A stretch of 64,000 nt of DNA from Chloroflexota bacterium. Lineage in GTDB: Bacteria > Chloroflexota > Dehalococcoidia > Lucifugimonadales > Lucifugimonadaceae. Positions within the stretch are counted from its first letter, which is position 1. Each line of letters starts with the position of its first letter. The stretch is taken from NCBI GenBank assembly GCA_027618835.1, contig JAQCHZ010000012.1, positions 16,227-80,226 on the forward strand. The letters run 5' to 3'. Made by a program: the position numbers and the translations under genes. The notes under the pieces were generated by a model that had not been told where the DNA came from, made no database searches, and saw only the letters and a list, made by a program, of their open reading frames with translations. Positions 1-8,801 of the stretch are shown here, in pieces.

Positions 1-4
1 CAAT

Positions 5-451
5 TTATTCACCACCGTTAGTACTAGATAAACACTGGTTGCAAGTAATAAATATTTCCATGCGATGACCGACTATTTCACCATCGATCTCTTTTTCCAG
101 AGAGCGCATTAAGCGCTCAACTGTTGAGTGTCGGAACTCACCGACCGCACCGCATTTGGAACAAATAGTATGGTGATGATGCTCTACCCGTGCGATGCTG
201 TACATCGGTGCACCATCGAGGATTGGAAGCTTGCAGAGCGCACCAGCATCAACAAGATGCCGGATGGTGCGATACACCGTCGCCCTGCCCACTTCAGGAA
301 GATCACGGCAAAGTTGCTCCGCAGTAAATGCCTCACTGACACTTTCGATACGCGTCGCCACGGCCGACCTTGCGTATGTTCTACGCAACCCTTGGTCTTC
401 AAGTGCTGTGATCAGATCAACTTCGACTGTAATCGCTATACCGGACGCCAT
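5..451 (-). CDS. Fur-family metal-responsive transcriptional regulator
   Basis: 148-residue protein of the length usual for Fur/PerR/Zur repressors. The N-terminal half is a winged helix (about residues 1-80, with the family-typical segment GRATVYRTIRHLVDAG). It is followed by the histidine-rich HHHHTICSKCG metal-binding hinge and a second Cys pair (TCNQC) near the C terminus, a pattern that fits a structural zinc site. The ATG at 451 is preceded by an AAGG-type ribosome-binding site. An inverted repeat just upstream (468-486) suggests autoregulation. Which metal or signal it senses (iron, zinc, peroxide) cannot be told from sequence. The gene lies downstream of, and in the same direction as, the rhomboid gene. 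Confidence 0.93.
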   Translation of the reverse strand: MASGIAITVEVDLITALEDQGLRRTYARSAVATRIESVSEAFTAEQLCRDLPEVGRATVYRTIRHLVDAGALCKLPILDGAPMYSIARVEHHHHTICSKCGAVGEFRHSTVERLMRSLEKEIDGEIVGHRMEIFITCNQCLSSTNGGE

Positions 452-467
452 GATTTACCTTCTCATT

Positions 468-486
468 ATTGATACTTGATATCAAT
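468..486. promoter_or_regulatory. Inverted repeat, candidate Fur-family operator
   Basis: ATTGATA-N5-TATCAAT is a perfect 7-5-7 inverted repeat lying 17-35 bases upstream of the Fur-family start codon, where promoter or transcription start would be expected. Fur-family proteins bind AT-rich inverted repeats of this size, so autoregulation is the likely use. No experimental support. Confidence 0.55.
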
Positions 487-541
487 TAGGCTGATCAAAC
501 CAGTATACAGCGCGCGTGATATTAACAACAATCGGACCAGT

Positions 542-1327
542 TTATCCGGGGATTTTTTGTCCGAAAATATTACTAACGTAAGTGCCCGATTCGAACCATG
601 TAATTGCGACTACCGCTACAGCTATAACCAGTATCGCCAACAGTGCCCGAGACCCTGGTTGAGTCGCCGTTCGAAGAGCCGTTCGAGGAGTCCCAAATTT
701 AAACGGAGTTTCTACAGAAAATAGTCGCTCGCGAGGAGCGATGAGTAGCGCTACAACACCGCCAGCAATTAGACCACCAAAGTGGGCAGCATTATCGATT
801 CCAGTAGATGCGAGTCCCATCACCACATTGATACCGACGATTACACCTATCGAAGTTAACTGTTGGCGTCCCATTTGGCCTAGCAGACGGCGATTCAGTA
901 ACAAATACACCCCAAATGCCCCAAGAATCCCGAATACGGCTCCGCTGGCGCCAACTCCGGGATTAGGGCCTGCCAGAAAGCTAACTGCATTGCCCGCCAC
1001 CCCGGCTGCAAGGTAGACCACGACAAAGTTGCGGGTACCAAATGTTCGTTCGACCATCGAACCGAAAATGATCAAGCCAAACATGTTCGTGAGCATGTGG
1101 AAGAATCCGACGTGCAGGAACATTGGAATCACAAGACGGTGGTACTGACCATCAGCAATGTACGGTCCATATTTTGCTCCCCAATTCAGGAGATTTTGCG
1201 TAACCGGTCCACCGGTAACCATCACCCCGAGGAAAAGCAGAATGTTGATCGCCGCGATTGCACTCGTAGCTGGGGACCCACTAATACTTGCCGCAAAATT
1301 CTGTTGCGAGCCCGAGTACTGTCTCAA
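542..1327 (-). CDS. Rhomboid-family intramembrane serine protease
   Basis: 261-residue multi-pass membrane protein. The catalytic serine lies in the GASGAVFG motif (Ser128) and the catalytic histidine in NAAHFGGL (His182), the two defining residues of rhomboid proteases. The HxxxN region before the first core helix (HMLTNMFGL, about residues 77-85) is also present. About seven hydrophobic segments are visible, including one at the C terminus. The start is TTG at 1327, chosen because a GAGGG ribosome-binding site sits at good spacing. Substrates are unknown. A small number of rhomboid-fold proteins are inactive, but the dyad here is intact. Confidence 0.93.
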   Translation of the reverse strand: MRQYSGSQQNFAASISGSPATSAIAAINILLFLGVMVTGGPVTQNLLNWGAKYGPYIADGQYHRLVIPMFLHVGFFHMLTNMFGLIIFGSMVERTFGTRNFVVVYLAAGVAGNAVSFLAGPNPGVGASGAVFGILGAFGVYLLLNRRLLGQMGRQQLTSIGVIVGINVVMGLASTGIDNAAHFGGLIAGGVVALLIAPRERLFSVETPFKFGTPRTALRTATQPGSRALLAILVIAVAVVAITWFESGTYVSNIFGQKIPG

Positions 1328-1489
1328 TTTTTGAAACCCTCACGTAAAATCTTGGTGTTAATTCCGCTCCCCATACGATGTAGTCATCCGTTGGAACGCA
1401 TTTTTATTTTATTCACGCCGAGTAACCGTATACTTGGGTGATCGTAATCCATTGGGACCAGCTGGCGCGATCCGATTCACCCAGCCTAC

Positions 1490-1876
1490 ATGGTTAGGAT
1501 ATTGAACGAATTGGCGAAAACACGAATTCTTGTGATCGATGATGAAGAGTCAATCCGATATGCCGTCGACGCTGGTCTCGAATATCTTGGAGACTTCGAT
1601 GTGCACTTCGCTGAAGATGGCCTAAAGGGTATCGAGGGACTAAAAAACCTGTCACCAAATTTAGTTTTGGTCGATTTGGTTCTACCATTGGCGAGTGGCA
1701 TGGATGTTCTTGAGGCGATTCGCAAGGATCCAGATATCAAGCGGCCCGATCGTGTTGTCCTAATGACTGGTCATACAAACCCCTTGAAAGACGAACTCAT
1801 GACGGATATTGGCATCGACAAAATATTGCCTAAGCCGCTCAAAGTGGAGCAACTGAAAACGGCGTTGTTCGACTGA
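1490..1876 (+). CDS. Stand-alone response regulator receiver protein
   Basis: 128 residues, a single CheY-like receiver domain with no output domain. The acidic pair Asp17-Asp18 (LVIDDEES), phosphoacceptor Asp62 (VLVDLVLP), Thr93 (LMTGH) and Lys115 (LPKPL) are all present, so it should be phosphorylatable. No histidine kinase is encoded nearby. A second receiver protein follows in the same direction 110 bases downstream. Such single-domain receivers act in phosphorelays or bind a partner protein. The start at 1490 lacks a clear Shine-Dalgarno sequence. Confidence 0.9.
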   Translation: MVRILNELAKTRILVIDDEESIRYAVDAGLEYLGDFDVHFAEDGLKGIEGLKNLSPNLVLVDLVLPLASGMDVLEAIRKDPDIKRPDRVVLMTGHTNPLKDELMTDIGIDKILPKPLKVEQLKTALFD

Positions 1877-1986
1877 TTTCCGACGAACAACGCAACAAAA
1901 TCTTGCGTCGAGTGAAACATTTGCATGCTGAGAAAAGTAAATAATCTAGGTACAGGCACGAAACAACAGTCGAATTCCGTTGGTGT

Positions 1987-2370
1987 TTGAAGATGCTTAA
2001 TCTGCGTTCAGGAGCCGGACTCGTGTTGATAGCCGAAGATGACGCCTCAACGCGTGATGCCGTTGATGCGATGCTCGAAGAGCTGGGCATTACTGATGTT
2101 GTAACCGCTCAAAATGGCGAGCAGGCGCTGAAAGTACTTGAAGAACGACAGTTCGGAACGCTACTGCTTGATCTGATGATGCCTAAAATCGACGGATATA
2201 AGATCCTAAAAGAGCTTCGTAAAGTCAATTACAACCGACCGGATCGCGTGATCGTAATGAGCGCTCACGCTCAACCTGCCGAGTTAGACGGCCTCATGGC
2301 ACTCGGCGCAGACATTTTTATGCCGAAACCGTTCACGATGACTGACCTAGAGGGCGTTCTCGTTAAGTAG
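1987..2370 (+). CDS. Stand-alone response regulator receiver protein
   Basis: 127-residue receiver domain with acidic residues Glu17-Asp18-Asp19, phosphoacceptor Asp62 (LLLDLMMP), Ser92 (VMSAH) and Lys114 (MPKPF). Again there is no output domain. It resembles the preceding receiver protein in length and in the RPDRVIVM segment, so the two may be an old tandem duplication. The start is TTG at 1987; an ATG two codons later (1993) is an alternative. The cognate kinase is not in the window. Confidence 0.88.
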   Translation: MKMLNLRSGAGLVLIAEDDASTRDAVDAMLEELGITDVVTAQNGEQALKVLEERQFGTLLLDLMMPKIDGYKILKELRKVNYNRPDRVIVMSAHAQPAELDGLMALGADIFMPKPFTMTDLEGVLVK

Positions 2371-2437
2371 GCTTTGGCAATACGACCGTTGTACATCAAC
2401 GGCATTATCGCGTCGCTACCGCGTCTAACAAAACCTG

Positions 2438-3289
2438 CTAATTCGCCTGAATAATGTCAAGCTTAGGCATCTCGTTTAATAAGCCCCGCTCCACTGCCAT
2501 TCCGAACAACTTGTTCAGCGCCTCTAGACCCTCTTGTCCCATGTCGACGGTGTCTTCATTGACATACATCCTGACGAACTTTTTCCCGTCTTCTGGATCG
2601 ATTCCTCGACCAAAGCCAAGGGCGTACTCAAGCGCATCATCTTCGTGAGCGCGTGCGTAGTTGATGCTTGCCAACGAGGCGTCAGCAATTGTCTGAGCTA
2701 ATTCACTTCCAATATGTCGGCTAACGAGGTCGACACCTAGCGGAATCGGAAGCCCAGTCGCTTCATGCCACTTCTCACCGAGACTCATGATTCCGTGGAA
2801 GCCTAATTTTTCGTATAGAATTTGGCCTTCGTGAAGAAGAATTCCAACATCGGCTCGACCTTCTTTGACGGCGGGACCGACATCATCAAAATCTACGAAC
2901 ACCGGTTCGCAATTCTTCGGACCAAAAATCTGAAACAGCAGCCATGAAGTAGTAAAGCGACCTGGTACGGCAACACGTTTACCTTCAAGGTCTGCCTCGG
3001 TCATCGGGTCGACTGAGACGACCATCGGACCGTAGTTACGCCCAATCGAAGAGCCGCACGACATGATTCGATAGTGCTCCGCTACGTCGGGGTATCTAGC
3101 AGCCGAAATAGCAGTGACAGGGAGCTTCCCGGTAGCAGCGAGAACGTTGAGTGACTCGATATCTTCCATATGGTGGGCAACCGAGTAGTCCGGAATTTCT
3201 ATGTACTTCTTTTCCATGGCGTAGAACATAAACGCGTCGTCTGCGTCGGGGCTGTGACCAAAGATGATCTCGTTGTCGTTGATAGTCAT
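2438..3289 (-). CDS. mqnD: 1,4-dihydroxy-6-naphthoate synthase, futalosine pathway
   Basis: 283 residues, the usual length for MqnD, which converts cyclic dehypoxanthine futalosine to 1,4-dihydroxy-6-naphthoate in menaquinone synthesis. The family signature HSPDADDAFMFYAM is at the N terminus, and the periplasmic-binding-protein-like two-lobed fold is suggested by later segments such as VDFDDVGPAVKEGRADVGIL. It is the last gene of the menaquinone operon, 31 bases after mqnC. The protein is soluble and cytoplasmic. The DDAF start of the family and the neighbouring mqnC and mqnE make the assignment firm. Confidence 0.95.
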   Translation of the reverse strand: MTINDNEIIFGHSPDADDAFMFYAMEKKYIEIPDYSVAHHMEDIESLNVLAATGKLPVTAISAARYPDVAEHYRIMSCGSSIGRNYGPMVVSVDPMTEADLEGKRVAVPGRFTTSWLLFQIFGPKNCEPVFVDFDDVGPAVKEGRADVGILLHEGQILYEKLGFHGIMSLGEKWHEATGLPIPLGVDLVSRHIGSELAQTIADASLASINYARAHEDDALEYALGFGRGIDPEDGKKFVRMYVNEDTVDMGQEGLEALNKLFGMAVERGLLNEMPKLDIIQAN

Positions 3290-3320
3290 GGTATTTCGAA
3301 TATTCTCAGGGGTTTGATCG

Positions 3321-4445
3321 TTATTTGGTAGTTGCTAGCTCAGCGGCTGAGCCTTCAACAAGGTCGTAGTTCGTCAGTCGTTGAATCGGAGAATAGCCAG
3401 CCTCTGAAATCATTTCTCTGACTTCATCTTCAGTGGTTCGATTGTAAAAACCGGCGGCCAACATCACGTTTTCGTCGAAAAGCGTTCCACCAAAGTCGTC
3501 GGCACCGAAACGGAGCGCAATTTGACCCGTCTTTTTACCTTCGGAGAACCACGAAGCCTGAATATGCGGAACATTGTCGAGCATGATTCTTGAGAGAGCG
3601 ATGATCCTAAGGTACTGGTTGGGCCCCGCTTCTTCATCGACAAACTTGGCGAGGGCGGTATTGTCTTTTTTGTATGACCACGGTATGAACGCGGTAAATC
3701 CGCCATCATTATCGTTCTTCAAGGCGAGATCTTGAACATTTCGAATGTGTTCGAGCGATTCGATGATGTGGTGATCCTTTTCGACGTGGCCGTACATCAT
3801 CGTTGCAGTCGACTCCAGGCCGACTTTGTGGGCTGCTTCGTGAACCTTGGTCCACTGATCTACCGTGTCTTTCGGCTTGAACCTCGACACAGTGGCCTTT
3901 ACTTCGTTGGAAAGTATCTCAGAACCGCCACCTGGCATCGAACGCTGCCCCGCGTCGTATAGCGCTTGAAAAACCTGTTCGTAGTTCAATTCCGAGACTT
4001 CGCTCATTCGAACGATCTCGGGTGCCGACCAGTAGTGAGGGGTGACATCGGGGAAGCGTTTCTTGGTTTCAGAAACCATCTTGACGTAGTAATCGAGCTG
4101 AAGTTCAGAATTCAAACCGCCCTGCATTAGCACTGTTCGTACACCGCTTTTACGGGCTCGATCGATCTTGTCCATCATCTGCTCAACTGTGTACGTGTAT
4201 GCAGATGGATCGTTCGGATCGGTGCGGTAGAAGGCGCAGAACGAGCAAAAGGCGTCGCAGAGATTGGTGTAGTTGAGGTTCGTATCGACTACATAAGTGA
4301 CATTTTTGTTGGGGTTGTGACGCTGACGTATTATTTCGGCTAACGGGACCAGATCGAGAAGCTCGGCCTCCTGCATAAGCCAGAGTCCTTCTTCACCGGT
4401 TATTCGTTCGCTGGCGTGAACTTTTTTCGTAATTTGCTGGAGCAT
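3321..4445 (-). CDS. mqnC: Cyclic dehypoxanthine futalosine synthase, radical SAM
   Basis: 374-residue radical SAM enzyme. The [4Fe-4S] cluster motif CX3CX2C is at Cys63, Cys67 and Cys70 (LCDAFCSFC), followed by the MqnC-like YRTDPNDPSAY. GGG at SMPGGGSEI is the segment shared with MqnE and the CofH/MqnC group. It cyclises dehypoxanthine futalosine. The gene sits between mqnA and mqnD in the operon. MqnC and MqnE are paralogues; this one is assigned as MqnC from the NYTNLC cluster context and from the presence of a second, MqnE-like protein in the same operon. Confidence 0.95.
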   Translation of the reverse strand: MLQQITKKVHASERITGEEGLWLMQEAELLDLVPLAEIIRQRHNPNKNVTYVVDTNLNYTNLCDAFCSFCAFYRTDPNDPSAYTYTVEQMMDKIDRARKSGVRTVLMQGGLNSELQLDYYVKMVSETKKRFPDVTPHYWSAPEIVRMSEVSELNYEQVFQALYDAGQRSMPGGGSEILSNEVKATVSRFKPKDTVDQWTKVHEAAHKVGLESTATMMYGHVEKDHHIIESLEHIRNVQDLALKNDNDGGFTAFIPWSYKKDNTALAKFVDEEAGPNQYLRIIALSRIMLDNVPHIQASWFSEGKKTGQIALRFGADDFGGTLFDENVMLAAGFYNRTTEDEVREMISEAGYSPIQRLTNYDLVEGSAAELATTK

Positions 4446-4466
4446 GGTATTGATCTCATCGACTAT

Positions 4467-5300
4467 CTATATAGACGTCGAAATAGCCTTTTTTGCTGAG
4501 GATTTGGCTGGGGTCGACAATGAAGGTCGCCACTCAGGTAGTTTGCTCAGTCTCGATTTGAACTCGTACTGTCCTGCCCGTTCATCGGGTCCAAGAAAAT
4601 AGGTGAAATTTCGTACGTATTTCTCGACATCAGATTCCGACATTGTTTCGCTCGATCTAATGCGGACAATTTCATCAATAGAATTCATTCCAGTCTTGGT
4701 TGATTCGATCAATATTCGTTCGAAATTTTCGCGAACGTTTTGAGGAGAGTCTGAACGTATGACCCACTCGGCGAACACAAATGGTAGACCAGTAAGTTTT
4801 TTCCACGCTGAACCGAGGTCGTAGTGGTACTGGAACTCACCTATCGACAGTTTTTCGAGCGCAGGGTCACCAATAATGAGTTCCGCATCATGGTCGTCAG
4901 ACATTTCGACAAATCGGTGGTTGCTTACGTTCCATAGATCAGCAAATAAAACACGTAACAACTGAATTGAAGTAGCTGTGTGAGCGGTCACTGCGATATT
5001 CGAGCCCGAGAGTTCTTCAACCGGTGAATTTGAAAACAGGAATACGCTCAGCGCCGCGCCGTAACAGGCAACGCCCATTTCACCAAGCGACTGAACCTTT
5101 TCTCCCATACGCAGCACTTCCGCTATTGGGAGTGGACCAGCGTGCAGTTCTCCGCTTTCAACCGCCGCGGCCATAGCGCGAGGCGGCAACGCTACCAATG
5201 CACATGATTCCAAAGGAAGCTTTCTGTAGAAAACCTCCGAGTTCAGGTATGTCATGTGCCCTACTCTCAACTTGAGAGAATCAGACTGTTTAGTGGTCAT
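4467..5300 (-). CDS. mqnA: Chorismate dehydratase, futalosine pathway
   Basis: MqnA dehydrates chorismate to 3-enolpyruvylbenzoate, the first committed step of the futalosine route. Family-typical segments are VGHMTYLNSEV near the N terminus and GLPFVFAEW in the second half. The open frame continues upstream to 5381, but I place the start at ATG 5300 (MTTKQSDS), giving 277 residues. The longer form adds 27 residues with no family similarity and runs deep into mqnE. With this start, mqnA overlaps the end of mqnE by 11 bases, which fits translational coupling. Confidence 0.92.
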   Translation of the reverse strand: MTTKQSDSLKLRVGHMTYLNSEVFYRKLPLESCALVALPPRAMAAAVESGELHAGPLPIAEVLRMGEKVQSLGEMGVACYGAALSVFLFSNSPVEELSGSNIAVTAHTATSIQLLRVLFADLWNVSNHRFVEMSDDHDAELIIGDPALEKLSIGEFQYHYDLGSAWKKLTGLPFVFAEWVIRSDSPQNVRENFERILIESTKTGMNSIDEIVRIRSSETMSESDVEKYVRNFTYFLGPDERAGQYEFKSRLSKLPEWRPSLSTPAKSSAKKAISTSI

Positions 5301-6414
5301 AGACCTTGAGCTCGTTGTACAGGGCATCTCGTTCAACAGGAATACGTCTGGCATCTCGAATAGACGAAGCCATGGATTCACGTGCTTGACCCGCAGGAGA
5401 TTCGGCGAGCGCAGCGTGTGCGATTCGTTCTTTGCCTATCGTCCCATCGAGGTCATTAGCACCGAAGTTCAATCCGATGCTTGCGGTGGCTGCGCCCAGC
5501 ATCACCCAGTAGCTCTTGATGTACTTGATGTTGTCGAGCATAAGTCGAGCCGCTGCAATCATTTTCAGGTCGTCCATCGGAGGCGTATGACGAGGTCGAA
5601 GTTTTGTCATCCCGACCTGATACTCGAGAGGGATGAAAGCCAAGAATCCACCGGTTTCGTCTTGAATATTCCGAAGTCGGATCAGGTGCTCGATTCGCTC
5701 TTCAAACGACTCAATGTGCCCATAGAGCAACGTGCAGTTCGTTGGAATTCCCATACGGTGCGCAGTTTTATGAATCTCAGCCCACCGATCGGCGTTCGCC
5801 TTGCCCGGGAGGAGAATCTTATGGACACGTGATGAGAAAACTTCGGCTCCGCCACCCGGCATCGATTGGAGTCCAGCTTCTTTCAAAATGGCCAGTGATT
5901 CTTCTGGAGATACTTTCCATCTGCGCTGGAAGTAGTCGATTTCCGAAGCGGTGAAGCCTTTTATCTGAACATGAGGCGCTTTTTCTTTGATCGCCTTGAC
6001 CATTTCGACGTAGTACTCGAACGGCCAAGTCGGATGGTGACCACCAACGATGTGAATCTCATGAATGTCATCATCGACATGATCGAGAATTTCATCGATC
6101 GACATTTCGTACGCGTCTTTTTCGCCAGGTTTCTTGGCGAAGTCGCAGAATTTGCAACTGAGTACGCAGATGTTTGTCGGGTTCACGTGTCGGTTCAGAA
6201 CAAAGTAAACTTTGTCACCCGTGACTCGCTTTTTGGCGAAGTCGGCCATACGCCCTACCCCGGCGAGATCGTCGGTTGCCAGAAGCGTTACGCCCTCCGA
6301 GCTGGACAGTCGTTCGCCAGCTTGTACTTTGTCCCAAATAGGGAACAGACGTTTGTCCGAAAGATTCAGTTCGACCTGCAGATTGGGGTCGGCTACTTCC
6401 AGTATCGGGACCAT
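5290..6414 (-). CDS. mqnE: Aminodeoxyfutalosine synthase, radical SAM
   Basis: 374-residue radical SAM enzyme that joins 3-enolpyruvylbenzoate to an adenosyl group to make aminodeoxyfutalosine. The cluster cysteines are Cys83, Cys87 and Cys90 in HVNPTNICVLSCKFCDF, a hallmark of MqnE. The SMPGGGAEVFSS segment is shared with MqnC. The start at 6414 overlaps the end of the upstream UbiD-like gene (stop at 6393) by 22 bases. The product aminodeoxyfutalosine or futalosine still needs removal of its base by MqnB or an MTA/SAH nucleosidase, which is not encoded in this window. Confidence 0.95.
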   Translation of the reverse strand: MVPILEVADPNLQVELNLSDKRLFPIWDKVQAGERLSSSEGVTLLATDDLAGVGRMADFAKKRVTGDKVYFVLNRHVNPTNICVLSCKFCDFAKKPGEKDAYEMSIDEILDHVDDDIHEIHIVGGHHPTWPFEYYVEMVKAIKEKAPHVQIKGFTASEIDYFQRRWKVSPEESLAILKEAGLQSMPGGGAEVFSSRVHKILLPGKANADRWAEIHKTAHRMGIPTNCTLLYGHIESFEERIEHLIRLRNIQDETGGFLAFIPLEYQVGMTKLRPRHTPPMDDLKMIAAARLMLDNIKYIKSYWVMLGAATASIGLNFGANDLDGTIGKERIAHAALAESPAGQARESMASSIRDARRIPVERDALYNELKVYDH

Positions 6415-8153
6415 TTAGCATCCACTTTCTTAACTACTTCAGGATCCATAACCAGAGGTTTCTGGTAGCCCTGCTTCCAAGTTGCATCGATTCCTAGCAC
6501 TCCTGAATACACAGGTGCTATACCTCTAAATTCAGATCGGGAGAACATCACATCGAGCACGGCATCGAACCTCGTGAATATTCCCCAGATCAAGTTCTCA
6601 TCATCATCTATATCGACATCGTCAGACACCGCAACGACGATCTTTACGCTGCCAAGCAACGGATTGTCGACCAGTTTTTGGATGATGTTTCGCCCTCCAC
6701 CGGCAGTCTGAACTACGAGCATCGTCTTGCCGACAAGCCTGTGCTTGACGATTCCTGGGGCGAAAGTACTGATGTTTGCTGGCAACGCGATCGCGGTCGG
6801 TGCACCTTCGCCGAGCGGGCCGCCGGTCGCATCCAGGATCATTTTAGATCCCTTGTGAAGTGCTTCACCCGTGAAATCCAAAGTATCGGCAGCGGTTCGG
6901 GCAAGAAGATGAAAATCTTGTTCCGGATCGAAATTACGTCGGATAGCCTGCATCACCTGACTGTAGTTGCGAGGGTTCACATCAGGTCCAACCAACACCA
7001 GGTTTTTAGTGAGTGACAATTGGCCTTCGCCTAACAAGCCCAGTGCAGTTTTGATTGGCTCACGCTGATATCGAGGGTCTACCGACACGACCAACAAATT
7101 ATGGAAGCCTGCCTCGTAGTACGCCCACATGTCTTTCACCTCTTTGCGGATGATCCGCATGAGTGGTGTTAGAGCAAGCTGTGCAGCATCGCCGAGGTAT
7201 CGATCTTCCTGAGGTGGTCGCCCCACAACCGTCGCCGGGAATATGGCATTTTTACGATGGGTCATCCGAGATATTTCAAACACGGGATGATCGGCTGCGG
7301 CTGAGTAGTGACCAAAGTGATCGCCGAACGGACCTTCGAGTCGTCGTACACGCGGTCGCAGAACGCCCTCGAATATGAATTCAGCGTGGGCAGGAACTTT
7401 CATATCGATCGTCTTTGCCTTCGTCAGCGGTGTGCGTTGACCTCGGACGATTCCTGAAAAAGCGACCTCATCGAGTCCTTCAGGCAGTGGCATGATCGCG
7501 GCAAGAATGAGGGAGGGGTCTCCGCCGACGGCAACTGCCATTTCCAACGGCTTCCCCATCTTTTCGGCGATTTGATAATGAAATCCACCACCCTTCTGGA
7601 TTTGCATGTGCATTCCAGTGGTTCGCTCGTCGTACATCTGCATCCGGTACATGCCCATATTTCCGGCGCCGGTTTTAGGATCTCGGCTCATAACCAACGG
7701 CAGTGTGAAGAATCGCCCGCCGTCTTCTGGCCAGCATTTCAGGATAGGAAGTTCATCTAGCTGAGGTTCTCTGACCACTTGCTGCGAAAGAGCACGGCGA
7801 GTGTTCTTAGGGCGAATCTTGAGCAATCGCCAACCGGTCTTACGGTTTCGCCAGAATGAACCTAGATTGGGCGGGTTCACGTCTTCCATGAACTTGACGA
7901 TATCTTCGCCGAGAGCTTCGGCAGGTCGCCCAAGAGAAAGTTCAATTCGCCGCAAACTCGCCATCGAGTTGATCACAAGTGGGAACTTGGATCCTTTGAC
8001 ATTTTCAAACAACAACGCAGGTAGGTTTTCCTTGACAGCGCGTGTCGCTATTTCGGTCACTTCTAGCTCTGGATCGACTTCCTCAGTTACTCGCTTGAGT
8101 TCCCCTTCTTTTTCAAGAAGTTTTAGGAATGATTGAAGATCAGTGAACGCCAT
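6393..8153 (-). CDS. mqnL: UbiD-family prenylated-FMN decarboxylase of menaquinone pathway
   Basis: 586 residues, a UbiD-family decarboxylase. Visible active-site elements are the MYRMQ segment (Arg170), GMH (about residue 180) and EGPFGDHFGHY (Glu273), which match the prenyl-FMN and catalytic Glu/Arg region of UbiD/Fdc enzymes. In futalosine gene clusters this family (MqnL) is thought to decarboxylate the prenylated dihydroxynaphthoate. Its cofactor would be made by the UbiX-like protein encoded 3 bases upstream. The operon position beside UbiX- and UbiA-like genes supports this assignment over a role in ubiquinone or aromatic degradation. Confidence 0.92.
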   Translation of the reverse strand: MAFTDLQSFLKLLEKEGELKRVTEEVDPELEVTEIATRAVKENLPALLFENVKGSKFPLVINSMASLRRIELSLGRPAEALGEDIVKFMEDVNPPNLGSFWRNRKTGWRLLKIRPKNTRRALSQQVVREPQLDELPILKCWPEDGGRFFTLPLVMSRDPKTGAGNMGMYRMQMYDERTTGMHMQIQKGGGFHYQIAEKMGKPLEMAVAVGGDPSLILAAIMPLPEGLDEVAFSGIVRGQRTPLTKAKTIDMKVPAHAEFIFEGVLRPRVRRLEGPFGDHFGHYSAAADHPVFEISRMTHRKNAIFPATVVGRPPQEDRYLGDAAQLALTPLMRIIRKEVKDMWAYYEAGFHNLLVVSVDPRYQREPIKTALGLLGEGQLSLTKNLVLVGPDVNPRNYSQVMQAIRRNFDPEQDFHLLARTAADTLDFTGEALHKGSKMILDATGGPLGEGAPTAIALPANISTFAPGIVKHRLVGKTMLVVQTAGGGRNIIQKLVDNPLLGSVKIVVAVSDDVDIDDDENLIWGIFTRFDAVLDVMFSRSEFRGIAPVYSGVLGIDATWKQGYQKPLVMDPEVVKKVDAKWSRYWK

Positions 8154-8156
8154 TTA

Positions 8157-8801
8157 TTAGATTCCTTCATCGTTGTTCGAGTAAGAAGATGGGTCAGGGC
8201 CAAGCCACGGCTTCATGACAGACGATTGGATGCCTAACGAAGCTAATATTCGACCAGCCACCATGTCGATCAGATCGCTGATGCTTGTCGGGTTGTGATA
8301 GAAGCCGGGAGAAGCAGGGAGAATGATTCCACCTGCTTCGGTGACAGCGGTCATGTTGCGCAGATGAATCAGGCTCACCGGCATTTCACGAGGAACCAAT
8401 ACGAGTCGGCGTCGTTCTTTCAAGCTAACGTCGGCAGCTCGTTCGAGCAGACCATTTGAGATGCCGTGGGCTATTCGTCCGAGTGTTCCGCCCGAACAAG
8501 GAACAATAGCCATTCCGTCAACCGGAAATGAGCCCGACGCGATTGGCGAAGCGACGTCTTTGTGGTGGTACAGCTCGAAGTTGCCAGCATATTCACTCGC
8601 CTCTGCCCAATCGAGTACTGCAGGAGTATCTGCCTCTGTGTTTCCGGTCAGCAGTAGGCCTTCTTCAACCTCTATAACTTTACGACCGGCATCAGTGATT
8701 ACCGCTTTCACATCGTGCCCTGCGACAAGCATCTGTTCGAGAACCCGCCGAGCGTAAGGTGCGCCGCTGGCGCCTGCTATTCCCAATACGTAAATACCCA
8801 T
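8157..8801 (-). CDS. mqnM: UbiX-family flavin prenyltransferase
   Basis: 214-residue flavoprotein of the UbiX/Pad1 family, which prenylates FMN to give the UbiD cofactor. The GIAGASGAPYA motif (residues 8-17) and the typical segments PCSGGTLGRIAHG and LKERRRLVLVPREMP followed by SLIHLRNM are all present. The start ATG overlaps the stop of the preceding UbiA-like gene in a TAATG arrangement (one base shared), so translation is probably coupled. The adjacent UbiD partner makes this the MqnM component of the futalosine operon. Confidence 0.93.
   Translation of the reverse strand: MGIYVLGIAGASGAPYARRVLEQMLVAGHDVKAVITDAGRKVIEVEEGLLLTGNTEADTPAVLDWAEASEYAGNFELYHHKDVASPIASGSFPVDGMAIVPCSGGTLGRIAHGISNGLLERAADVSLKERRRLVLVPREMPVSLIHLRNMTAVTEAGGIILPASPGFYHNPTSISDLIDMVAGRILASLGIQSSVMKPWLGPDPSSYSNNDEGI

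Noticed and set aside
2386..2402. CCGTTG-TACAT-CAACGG hairpin between the second receiver gene and mqnD
   Set aside because: Only a six-base stem and no T tract on either side; too weak to call a terminator.
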